Below, one piece after another: positions 42,401 through 54,400 of a stretch of 64,000 nt of DNA (position 1 is its first letter; every line of letters begins with the position of its first letter). Under the pieces are notes generated by a model. The model worked only from the letters and a program-made list of their open reading frames with translations. It made no database searches and had not been told where the DNA came from. Location: positions 1,829,907 to 1,893,906 of the forward strand of contig VZTG01008545.1 in NCBI GenBank assembly GCA_013397845.1. Reading direction: 5' to 3'. Made by a program: the position numbers and the translations under genes. The stretch comes from Melanocharis versteri. Its lineage: Eukaryota > Chordata > Aves > Passeriformes > Melanocharitidae.

Positions 42401-45400
42401 CTAAACAACCTTCTCCTTCCTCAGCCAGCCCATCTTCAGTACCCAGTGGGACACTTTGTCACCTTTTATTGTCAGCCTTCCTCCGTTCACCAAAACCCCA
42501 AACCCTTTCCTGCTTGCAGAACTACAGGCATAACCGAATGTCAACAACCACAGCATGCAACGTGAAAGACAGACTCACAACACACCGGGACTCCCTCCTG
42601 ACAGGCACATCACCTGCCATGGCTCTGCTCCTGCAGCTCCTTGTGTCCCAGTCCCCCACAGCCCACCAGGCATCTTGGTGACAGGCAGGACAAACCCCCA
42701 ACGGAAGCTTACGCCACTGTGCTAGATTAAAAAAGCTGATAGCAAAAATTTGATGTAAGAGGACAGAGGAAATGGTCAGCATTGTGCCCAGTTTTGAGGG
42801 CTGACCTTCCTAAGTAGGTCACATCGTGTGGAGGGGAAATCATGGCTACCTGACCCCGCTCAGTGAGAGCCTCCTGGGTACAGTCACCCCAACCACACTC
42901 TGCTTGTCCCACACACTGCCGGGAACGCTGACCTGCAAAGCTGCCTATGGCCATGGAAGGGCAAAATCCCCATTTTAATCACCTGGGCAATTCCGCCCCA
43001 ACCAAACACCATCCTCAAACCTCTGTGTGCCTCTCCCTGTATCTCCTGGAGCCATTATCTGTCCTCAGCCTCGCTGTAACCTCACTCTATCCAGACTGTT
43101 TACAGACATTTTATCGAGGTGCACCAGGTGTGGATGTGGTTACCAACTTTGAGACTGTTTACCTCATCCTCCCTTCTGCATCACATTGTCACCAGCTGTA
43201 TGTAAAAATCAGATAATGATGGTACTTTGGTCACAGCCAGCTCAGCCTCTGCACCTTCCCCTTACACATGCACTGGAGGACACGATGCATGTACAATCCT
43301 CGCAGCAAACCACACAGGAGCTGCTGCAATCAAATATCTGCCTTATCTCATTTTTTTGTTGAAGTAAATTACACTGAATTATTTTTTTACCCTTTTCAAA
43401 GCTGATACACAAATGACAGGATGTTGTTGAAGGAAAATATGAGCTTTCATAAGCTATTATTATTAGCACATGTGCACCTCTCTGCTGCTTTGATCTTACT
43501 GTAGGTTTGTGTTTATTCCTCCTGACTCTGTACCGACTGAACTCAAACCCGATGTCTGCTCCGATAGAGATCATGAACAATTAAAGTTAGATTTGTGAGC
43601 TACAACATTGTGGAGCCATAGCTATGGGATAATTACCAGGGTGACATTTGCCCAAATCCACTATATATAGTTTTCCCAAAGTCTCTGGGCTGTGACAAGG
43701 TGTTTGCTGTGAAACGGAAGGGCGGTGATGTGTACTGAATAAGCACTCTTTGATATTTCACATGTAAGTTAGAGCATGTTCAGGTTTTGTTTGCAGCGGA
43801 ACTGTGCTGCTTCTATTGTTTTCCGAGCAGAAAAAAAAAAGCAATGTTCAAAAAACCATTACAGGCTGCCTTAAGAATGGTGTCAAGGATTCACAGCCAT
43901 CTCAGCTGGGTCAGTGACAAAAATAAGTTTATATATTATTACATATAGGGTTTTTAATACTTCAGCTGGCAGCATGGAGTCAACATTGCTGCAGAAAAGG
44001 AATTCCCAGCATGGTTCTGCTTTGGTCATCAGGGAATCCTCTGCTGAGCTCCAACCCATTACACAACCCCAATCTCTCTGAAGGTAGAGGAGTTGTGCAG
44101 AGGAGCTGGATGGGGCCCTGAGCAACTTCATCTCTTGGGTGGCATCCCTCCCCATGGCAGGGAGGATGGAATGAGGAGGTCTTTAAGGTCCTTTCTGACC
44201 CAAACCATTCTGTGATTCTGTGACTCCAGTCAGGCAGGATCCATTTGTGCTTGGTACTGTGCAGGCTTACAGGAGTAGAGTCCTTCAGCTGTAAAGGCAG
44301 CTGAAAACAACCACGTTTACCAAGGCAAATGGAGGGAATGAGTTAAAGAGAATAAAGGAACAAGAATGGGACAGGTGTTTTTAGACACTGGCTTCATGCA
44401 CAATTTAACAAAGATTTAAGTGTGTGCTTTAACCCAGCCATGCTCTAACACATCAATAGGCCATGGAAGGCAGCACGTATGGACAAGCACTGCAGTGGTG
44501 GGAGACTCATGTTTGGAAGAGGGACTAAGTCTGTCCATCCTTTCCTGCATCTGTGGTGCTACAATCCCCTTCTTTGTCCCCACAGGATTAAAAACAGCCC
44601 TGCAAAACAGGGAGGGTGATGGATTTCTAACACCCTGCTCAGCTCATTGACCTCCACAGTGCCCCACCAGTGGCTGCAGCCCCAGCCATGCTGGTGGCAT
44701 GTCAGGGCTTCTGCAGAGAGATGCCACTAAAGTCTCAGTGAATGCCACCAAGTTTGGTGGTGACACACAGGTCGCAGGTGGCTTGCAATGCTGGCACAGG
44801 TCTGCTGTAGGACCAGATGTTGTTTGTATTGAAGGGCAATGGCAAACTGTGTGACAGCAGCATCAGGAGGCTGGAGAGAGCGATGGGAGAAATACACGAG
44901 GGAAAAAAGTACAGCAAGGAACAAAGATATTCTTGAGGAATGGGTCTGTGAAAATTCTAACCTGGTGAAAAATGTTACTTATGCAACAAATAGAGTGAAA
45001 AACAACCACAGAGCCCAGACAGTTTTTGAAAAAGACAAGAAGTTCGCAGAACTCTGAAAATTCCCCATCAGCCCTAACAACCGTGGAAAAGGAATTGGGA
45101 ATGGCAGCAATCACAGCAGACAGCGGCTGCCAGCATTGCTGAGTGATATTTACATCAATGTCCTGCCAACAATACAATTACTGGATTATCAGGGTGGATT
45201 AAGCCTTTAGCCAATTACCCCGACTGGTAAATTGTAGATTGTCTAGACTTTTTCATGTTCAACAATATGCATGAAGTTTCTCTTTATCGCTACAGCATCA
45301 CACGATGCTCTTGTGGGATGTAATCCTGCCCTTCCCCGAGAGGTTCAGGTGAGCTGTGCCTGCAGCTCCGGGTTGCCTTAGTGTGGCCCTGTGCACAGAC

Positions 45401-48400
45401 AGATTTATTTCAGACAGGATTCTCATAAATTCAGAATGACTTCCAAATTTCTTGACTAGGAGATCAAAGAGGCAAGCATTTGCTTCATGCCATCTGGGGA
45501 GCTGCTCGACAGGGCAACGCAGTCTGGGGAGCGGGGAGGAGAAGGGAAAAAAGAAAGTCTTGGAGATTATGCCCTCAAAAACAAACTCAAATGCCACCCT
45601 CACATTAAAAAGCACTGGTTGGCAGTAACAATTAATTTCTTAACTGAAACCCGCCCAACTGTGTCCAAGTGTTTTAATTTGCCTATTGCTACAATATGCA
45701 AGGGAGCTGGCAGTAATGGATTTGCAATTAAAACTAAAACTGGCAAAGAAATCGCAAAGCTGGCAAAAGAGCTAATCTGCAAGCCATGATCACAAGATTA
45801 CGAAGTGTTTATGAACATGCTAATTACCCGAGCACATCACTGAGAATGGCTTGTAGGAGAGAACACTGGGTTTGCGTGATCTAAATCCCTGGATCTGCAC
45901 GGCCAGCCCAGTCGGTACTCTACCTACCTCCCACAGCTCCCAGGAGCTGGGGAGCACAGGGCATCGCTGTGACCCCTGTGTGGAAGCAGGAAGAGGGACA
46001 AGGCACAGAGTCAGAGGGTCCCTGTACCATCCTGCATCACAGCAGGGGAAGCATGGATGGCAATCGCCTCTTGAGCAGGTAAATGCCAGCGGTCACTGGG
46101 ACTCAACTGGAATATGGAGACCATCAGTGTGAAATTAAAATCAGCCTGAATAAAATAGTACCCTATTTACTTTCATCCTGCTATCTCTGGGCTTTATAAA
46201 TAGTTACTCCAGCAGGTCCTAGATATTGCCAGTTGCAGAGCACACGGCCCATGCTGCAGCCTCTGAAAGCAAACAGGCATCTATGGCCACGGGCATGAAA
46301 CCTTCACAAATTACCTGCAAGGGACAGGATGGGAAGGGAAAAGGGCTTAAAAAGTGATCAAACATCCGTGCAAATAGCTCATAACAGCAAGTGACAGTGG
46401 TCAGGGGCACCGTGAAGAGCAATTTTGAATCACAGGAGAGCATTTCAAGGAGAAAACAGAGTGGAAGAGTAGTCCCAGAATAAAGGGCTGCTGGGAATAC
46501 TGAGATTCTTTAATATATAGGATTAAGGATTGCCAGTATCCTCAGGGAGGATATGCAAATGGGGTTCAGACCATTTTTTCCATAAAAATTAGGAATCTGA
46601 AAGAATAGACTTTGAAGTTCAAGATGTTAGCAAATGAAAGCAACAGCAAAGGAGACACAAAGAGAAAGCAAGCCCTGGATGCCTGGAATTATGTCTTAAA
46701 CACTTGGTACCGAAAGACAGAACCTGAGGTGGTGAGGAGACTTCCCTTAATGCCATGCACAGATCCCAGAAAATCTCTAGATTAGAAACTGCCTGAGAAA
46801 AAAAGGATTGCACAACCAAGGCAGGATGGAGCACAGCATCCAAATGGATTCTTCCTGTCTTATTCGGCCAGACTGGGATGAGCGACGAGCACAGAGCACA
46901 GCGAGGAAGACATGACGGGTATGCCAGGCTGCTCTCGGATGCATGGAGCAGCAAAAGGATTTCTGGATGGTTCTCTTTGCTCTATGAAATGGTGGCTGGA
47001 GTTGGCATAGAAGGAGATGACGGCTGACAGACATCTATGGAGATGTCAGAAATCAAACGGGCACCTCCACAGAGATTTGCAGGGTTGGCCACGTTGATGG
47101 GGACCGACCATTCACACCCTCATGAAAGCCAGCCAGTTAGTCCAGGCTGCACAGAGGTGGTGAAGGACCAGAAGGACACTGTAAGGACACACAGCAATAG
47201 TCACCGCTGGGTCCAGCTGAGGATGGATGGTCTTTGTGGTGACTCCTCGGAGGCATGAACGGTCTCACTCAGATCTGGGAGCTGGGTGGGATGGGCACTT
47301 TGTGTTTGGCTGATGGTCATTCCAGCCTGTGTACCTGGGTAAGGCAATCGCCGAGCAAGTTCAGCCCATCGTTACTGGTGGCCGTGGAATGCCATGCGTC
47401 AGGAAATGGCACCCGACCGTCGCTGATGCTGATAAGCGCTATGGAGTTAATTGGTGCTACGGAAAGGGTGGTTCAAGGGAGAAGTGCTTCAAAACTTGGC
47501 TTGGAAATTAATTTATCCATGCCTGCCTCTAATGCACTGTCAAGCAGTTAATTTATGTCCAGATTTGGGGGTAACTGAGTGGAACTCGGGAGTCCATGGC
47601 CTAGAGGAGATGGTGCATCAGAATAAAGCAAAGATGAGATCATGTTGGGTCCTTCAGACTATGAATGCTGTGGCTCTACAGCTGCTCTTTACTCAAAGTG
47701 AGATGTTTGGACTCTAAAGACTGTAACACAATCACAAAGTCATCAGTTGTTCTCTTTTTTTTTTTTTTCCCCTTCTTTTAAAAATATATTTGGGAGAAAT
47801 GTTTCCTAACATCCAGAAATATGGTTAGCTCCTCTGTACTTTTTATCCAGCATCTAAGCCAGGCTCTGCTTCTGCTGGGGTCTGCCATTCTGCCTCTTGC
47901 AAGGAAAGCCCCAGATACAACTGTTGCCTATTTAAAGTCATCTACAAACCAGTTTAATAAAAGCTGACTGCATCTGCTTCCATGTTATTAGTTCTGCCCC
48001 AAAACTCTGTTCCTGGCAACACAATGTTCCACGCTAATGAGCCAAATCTTCCCCTCCCATGGCAGTACTCCTAAACCTCCACACCATTCAGTTCACAAAG
48101 TTACCACCCTGTTTTTCCCTCGGGGGAGGGAAGGATTGCAGCTGCAGAGGGGGTTCTTCAAATAATATGAAGGCCAAAGATCTGTGGGAAAATCTGCTCT
48201 CAGACAAATAGCACTTGGGGGCATCTGCAGAGAGAACCAGCCCCTCTTTACTTCTGTCTGGGTCCCACGTCCTTCTGGCAGCAGAGTTTTTTATGAACCA
48301 GGCTGCCATTAATCCCCTGCCAGTTCCTACACCCTACCATCCTCTGTGGGCAGACAGCACCGAGTGGGAGATAATGCTGCAGGGAAGTGGCATTTGCTTC

Positions 48401-51400
48401 AGCTGGATTTTGTGGCCTCTTGGGAGAGTTTCGACTCAGGGCAGTTATTTCTCACCCGCTCCTGCTGCAAAAAGGAGGGATTTGGTGTAGACCAGGGCAA
48501 CTTTCCTCAGCTCCTTTTCCAGTGAATTTTCACCCATTCTTGCCAATTCTCTTCCTGCAGCAGTGAGCATGAGATAAACAGCGATTCGAGGTTATCGCGC
48601 TGGAGTGATGCTGCCCAGATTAAAGGGAAATCAGATAACTCATTACCTAACTGAAACTCACTACTAGACTTTTAGAGAGAAGCGATAACATCTGAGAGCT
48701 GGAGGACTCTGCTGCCCTGGCAGACACCCTGCGGCAGCCCAGCTGAGCTGGGGGGGCTGCGCCCCGGCTCTCTTGCCTGGCTGTCTCTGCACCTGGGATG
48801 GGGAGATGCCTAAGGATGTGGAGATGCCAGGATGCAGAGATGCAGATGCCCAGGATGGTGAGATGCAGAGATGCCCAGGATGCAAAGATGCCCAGGATGC
48901 AGAGACACAGAGATACCTGGGATACAGAGATGCAGAAATGCCCAGGATGCAAAGAGGCACAGGGAGCGAGACAGAGCCCAGCCAGCACAAACACATGTGG
49001 TTTTGGCCTCCACACACTCACACCTGGAGCCTCCAGTAAGGAAAATTTAGGCTTAGAAATTGACACGGGCACAATTGATGGCTTTCACATTCTACACATG
49101 ATGTGCTTGCAAAAGCCATCTTTACCCTGTTGTGCTGAGTTTCCTCGTGATTCTAAAAGTTGGACTGAACTCCTCTGACTGCCTCCTCTCTTGTTTTCTG
49201 CTATAAACCTTTCTGCACCCCATGCAACAGCAGCATCTCCCTGGAAAAGTTTTCATCCACTTCAGACTTTGCCTCAAGCCATTAACTGACAAACTGGCAG
49301 CGAACTACTGTTAAATGATTTCCTAGAGATTACTGTTTAAGTAAAAAAGGTTCCAAGATAAATAGACTCATTTTTCATGACAAAGAATTTGAATTATGCA
49401 TCCAGAGGTTTGGTACATGTGTCCAAAAGCTATGCTGTGTGATCCTGGAGGTTGTTCTCATCACCATATTACAAGGGGGTAAATAAATGACATTTGTCCC
49501 TGGCTTAATAACAAGGATTTGTACATCATGTGTATTTCAGACAACGTGTTGGACCATGCCATCATCGCTGCCATCCAGCTAATGCCACTCTATGAAATTA
49601 TTATTTAGGCTGAGAAGGTGGTTTGTTTTTAAAGCAAGATGCCAGTTGCCTTGAAGGAGTTGTGGTCTTAGGGCCACCTACAACTTCCTAAAAGATTATG
49701 AAATTGCAACTTGTTTAATATCTTGAAGTAAGTGGTCTAATAAGCAGCACAGCTTACTCTTTTAGGCTAGTCCTTCTCTGATCACTCCTGAAACATCCCC
49801 TCTTGCCTGTGTGGGACGTTATGTTCTGTTTCAGTATCGACATTGCTGTGCTCTCCGAACATTGCTTACACATGAAATGATAAAGCTCCACAATGCTCCT
49901 GGGGGAAACTGAGTCACAGAAAAACAACCTCCTGTGGGACTGGGAGCTGAAGCCGGGATAAAACCACGCTTCCTCTGCCGCGGCCCTGCACGGCAGTTAC
50001 AAGACTATCCGGTTCCTCTGCTATAAAACTTGGTAACATGCCTCACTTCTTACCTGATTTTGAGAACATCCTGTGTTAGCACATAAACAACTGGTGCTAC
50101 TCATGTCTGTTTATTTGGCTATTTACACTGTCTGCCACAGCACCTGGTGCTTGCTGGTAAGAGGATCGCTCGGCTCCCGTATCAAACGCGCTCCCGGGGT
50201 GCAGGCAGGTGAGAGGCAGCTCCCGCCCACAGAAACAGCAATGTGCCCACCCCACAGTCAGGCATTTACCACTGGTTTCAGAAGGAAATTTGGATGAAGA
50301 GTGATGTTTTTGGATATGAGAGCTGATCTTTCAGGGATTCACTGCAGCCTGCCTCATCCATCACTGTGCATTTATATGCAGATCCATGTGCTAGATCTGT
50401 ACAAATAATGTATTATAATTTGAAAACGTTCTACTTTGTGAAGTTTGAATATATGCATGTAGTTATATACTGGTTCTAGTAAATGTCAATAGCCAAACAA
50501 TTGGCACTGACATATCAGGTAATTTTCTGTACTTTTGAGTCAAGAAATTAAAATTTTCCTACAACGGCTCTTGCATTCAAGTGCCGTCAGAAGTCCCAGT
50601 CAGGAACATTTGGAGCTTCTACCAGAATTCTGCTCCTAGCAGGAAAACCTGAGCTCACCAGAATAGTAAAGAACTGACGTTGTCAGATATAACCCCAGTT
50701 TCAGCCACCCAATTAATTACAGAAAAGAGAAAAGGGCTTAAGCACGATGTCAGCTTCAAGCCAGAAGCATTGAAACTTTTTAACTTTTTCTAAACACCGC
50801 TGTCTATTGCATTATAAAGAGCAGGATGCCAGTAGAAGCCAAAATTTCCAGCCCTCGGTTGGAAAGAGATCTTTCAATTACCGATGACTCCATGTAGAAA
50901 TTAATGCATCTACACTATAAAACTCTTGCCTTGTCAAGGTGTTCCCATGTCCCCTAGTCCAGCTGTTCTAGGGAGCTAAATTAGCAACAGCAAACCCACT
51001 TCTGTGATGTCATTCTACAGCATTTGATTCTTCAGAATTGTTAACAGCCTGCAACAAATCAACTGACTGAGGTAAAAACTGGAGAGCCTGTTTGCCTTGG
51101 AACAGGACCCCCATCCTGGACAAGGGGCAAGAGCTGCACTGCAGTTAAAACAACCTGGAACAACGGTAAGCCTCCCTGTAAATCCCTTGGAGTTGCATTG
51201 CTGGGTGAGTTTGCGTCCTGCCCCACGACAACCAGAGCTACATCTGATTCGAATGAAACTTCAGACTTCATGATTTTCAAGCCAACTATTTCAGAAGCAA
51301 TGTCATTTTCTTCAACACCCTATTATTTCACTTGCCATCTCCACAGATTTTGCTCCAGTTCCAGAAGCAAACTTATTTTGAGGATATAGACTGTTTCCAA

Positions 51401-54400
51401 GTGGTTTTAGAAGGGCCACACACTTAAAATCTGGGACAGGCTTAAACCACAGACTTCAGCCACCCTCATGTGGAGGTGTGCATCTCCAACACTGTCATAT
51501 TACTTATAAAAGAAAAATGCAAACAAGAGATCAGCGCTGAAGATTCCAACGTTTTCCAGAAAACTATCCCTATAGTAATGCTTTCAAACAAATAACAAGT
51601 GAAAACCGAAACACAACAGCAATAAAACCAAATCTGATGAGCTCTTCAAAAAGATCTCGAGCGATATCAGCTGGCAGGACTCTGTTGTCTATCCCAGAGC
51701 TATGGCAGTTGATCCCAGCCAGGGCTTTGCTGCAAACACACTGAAGCCAGGGGGCTGCAGCCTTTCATATTCCAAAACAAAAGCCAAGTTCTGATCGCTG
51801 GGACAAGGAAGAAATTTTTTGTTGTGGATACATTATTGTGTAATTACTGCAGATTTCATTTACTTTCTTTTGAATACTACAGCAGATACAAAGGCTGCAT
51901 AGATGTGGCAGCTTCTTGTGTTATTATCTAACGCTCTAGGTTTACATTTTAACAGTTAGTTCCCCAAAGTACTGGGGATGTGTGCGTCTATTGAAGGGGA
52001 AAAAAAAATCCCTGCTGAGAGACAGGGAAATACAACTGATATTGCCAACCATTTTCAAACCGATAGCAAGGAAAGAGTTTCACACAAAATTAAAAAAAAT
52101 TAAAAAAAAAAAAAAAACAAAACAAAAAAAACCACCAACCAACAAAACCTTAATGTACTCATTTTCTCAATACAATCAGGGTTAGAAACACAGGAATAAG
52201 ATCAGAAATGAATGCTCCTGGGTAAAGGACTATCCATGAGATGAGATGTAAAATTCCATAAAGCAAAAATGTTGCTAATATTCAAAAGTCAAAGCTTTCT
52301 GTGGGTGTACATGCATAGAGATGTCAACACAACTATTTCACGATCACCGAAATTGCTAGTAGCCTGCATCCTCTCTGAATGGCTATTTTTAGGACCTGGC
52401 CTTTCATGTGGCATAATGATGTGGATTTTACAAGAGCATTTATAATGTGTTTCATATGGTGTACAGTCCTGGAGAAATTGCTTTGTATCAGAGAAAGTCA
52501 AACAAAAAAGTTTGGATGTTTACTTAATTTTTAAAAAAATTTATTTCTTATTTTATGTTATTACTTCTGGTTTCAATTTTGGGTTAATAGACATATTTAA
52601 TTTATCTATTCATATAATTTATCTAAGCACTCCAAGGAATACTCAGTACAGCATGATGCAATCTTGCAAAACATCACTTGGATTTCTAAATCCATATATT
52701 CTTTTGGATGGTGAGATTCCAAATCTGGCAATGCCACAGTCTGTAAGTTACAGCAGGAAGCCAAAGCTCAAAGGCCAATTTTTGACCTGGTGTTTGGTGG
52801 TGTCTCCCACTTACAATCCAAAGACAACAACTTTTCCTCACTATCCCAACTCCCTCACCGGCAATTCCAGGGCAGCAGCGTGTAACAAGAATCACCTCAT
52901 CAGCCTCTCCCTGCTAAGAACAATAAATTTTCCTGTGGTAGATCTTATGATGGTTTATTTCCTAAACATGAAAGCAATCTCTGCAGTGCCATATCCTCTG
53001 TCAGAATAAAAATTCCATATTTCTGATCCTTTCTGAGCATTTTGCTGCAGAGTCTCTTCCCAGCACTTCTTCCACAAGTGCCTTTGTAATCACAGCCCCC
53101 TTGCACCCAGTCAAACACACCTTATGACCTTGGGCTTTCACATTTTACTTTTGTGTGGGTCCCATCAGAGCAGAACCTCAGTTTACACTCATGTACGCTA
53201 CTCCTCAGAGCAAACCACAGCAGAAAACAAATTCAACATAGAGCAGACAAGCTGAATCACTTTAAAAAAAAATAATCTTTTTTTGGTCAGTCCGTGATTA
53301 CTATGTAGCTCTTCAAGGCAGACGTGTACTTTGTATATTATAGTTCCAGATTCTTCAATGGAACAAAGGAGATACTGTTGAAACTTTTTCTTGCCTATCA
53401 TTTAATCGAATGCAAAGTTGTTATAACCGGAGGGGAAAAGTGCTCTAGATTCTAGTATCCAGTTTTACTTTGGTTTCAAAAACTTACCACAGCATTGTTG
53501 AGTTTATTGTTTTCTTTCACAAAATACTAATTTTGGGACCCCGTGAAACACAATGAAGCAGATTCTTTTCATGGCAGCTGAGCTGTGTTTGGCACAAAGG
53601 TGATGAACGGGAGAGGAGCAGTGGTTTAAAGCCACTTTGGTGACCTCTTGCTCAGCACCTCCAGCCAGCAGGATGCTCTGGATGGGGACAGCTGATTTTG
53701 TCATGTTTTGCTAACCCTTTTACTGACCAAGTGTCCTACTTTCTCCATGAAGCCACTTCACAGAGGGGGCGGTGGTGGAATAGTCCTTCCTTGGGAATGG
53801 TCACAAATAGCAGGTCCAGAGAAAGGCAATGCAGCTGATGAAGGGTCTGGAGCACAAGCCTGATGAGGTGCAGCTGAAGGAGCTGGGGGGGGGGGGGCCC
53901 NNNGGGGTGGGGGGGGGGGGGGCTCAGCCTGGAGAAAAGGAGCCTCAGGGGGGACCTCCTTTCTCTCTAAAACTACCTGAAAGGAGGGTGGAGGCAGGTG
54001 TGGGGAGGCTTCAGTCTTTTCTCCCAAGTAACAGGCAATAGGACAAAGAAATGGTCTCAAGTTTCACCAGGGGGACGTTTAGATTGGATAGCAGGGACAA
54101 TTTCTTCACTGAAGAAGCTGACGAGCCCTGGCATAGGCTGTTCAGGGAAGTGGTGGAGTCACTATTCCTGAAGAGATTTAGAAGATGTGCAGATGTGGCA
54201 CTTGGGACATGCTTTAGTGGTAGCCTTGTCAGTGCTGGGTTAAAGGTTGGACTCAATGATCTTAGAGGGCTTTTCCAGCATAAATGATTCCGTGATCCTA
54301 AATTATTAAGACTCAAAGGCAAAATCCAGTGACAGAGCAGTGCTAAGTTGCTCTGTAAGGAGGTGAAGATAAGAGCTCTTTGTCCAAGATAATTGACCAA

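Noticed and set aside
44700..44900. Weak similarity to an internal CR1 segment (aatgccaccaagtttggtgg)
   Set aside because: The similarity is too diverged and short to call without an alignment.
45487..45789. 100-codon frame with a Lys-rich, protein-like look
   Set aside because: No domain is recognisable. The block looks like conserved non-coding DNA, and the Lys richness reflects A-rich sequence.
47329..47511. 60-codon frame reading GRGMPCVRKWHPTV
   Set aside because: It resembles a peptide by eye only. No splice sites or homologue could be assigned, and it overlaps a candidate regulatory block.
48664..49072. Repetitive minus-strand peptides rich in LHPGHLCIS
   Set aside because: These are translations of the minisatellite at 48797-48957.
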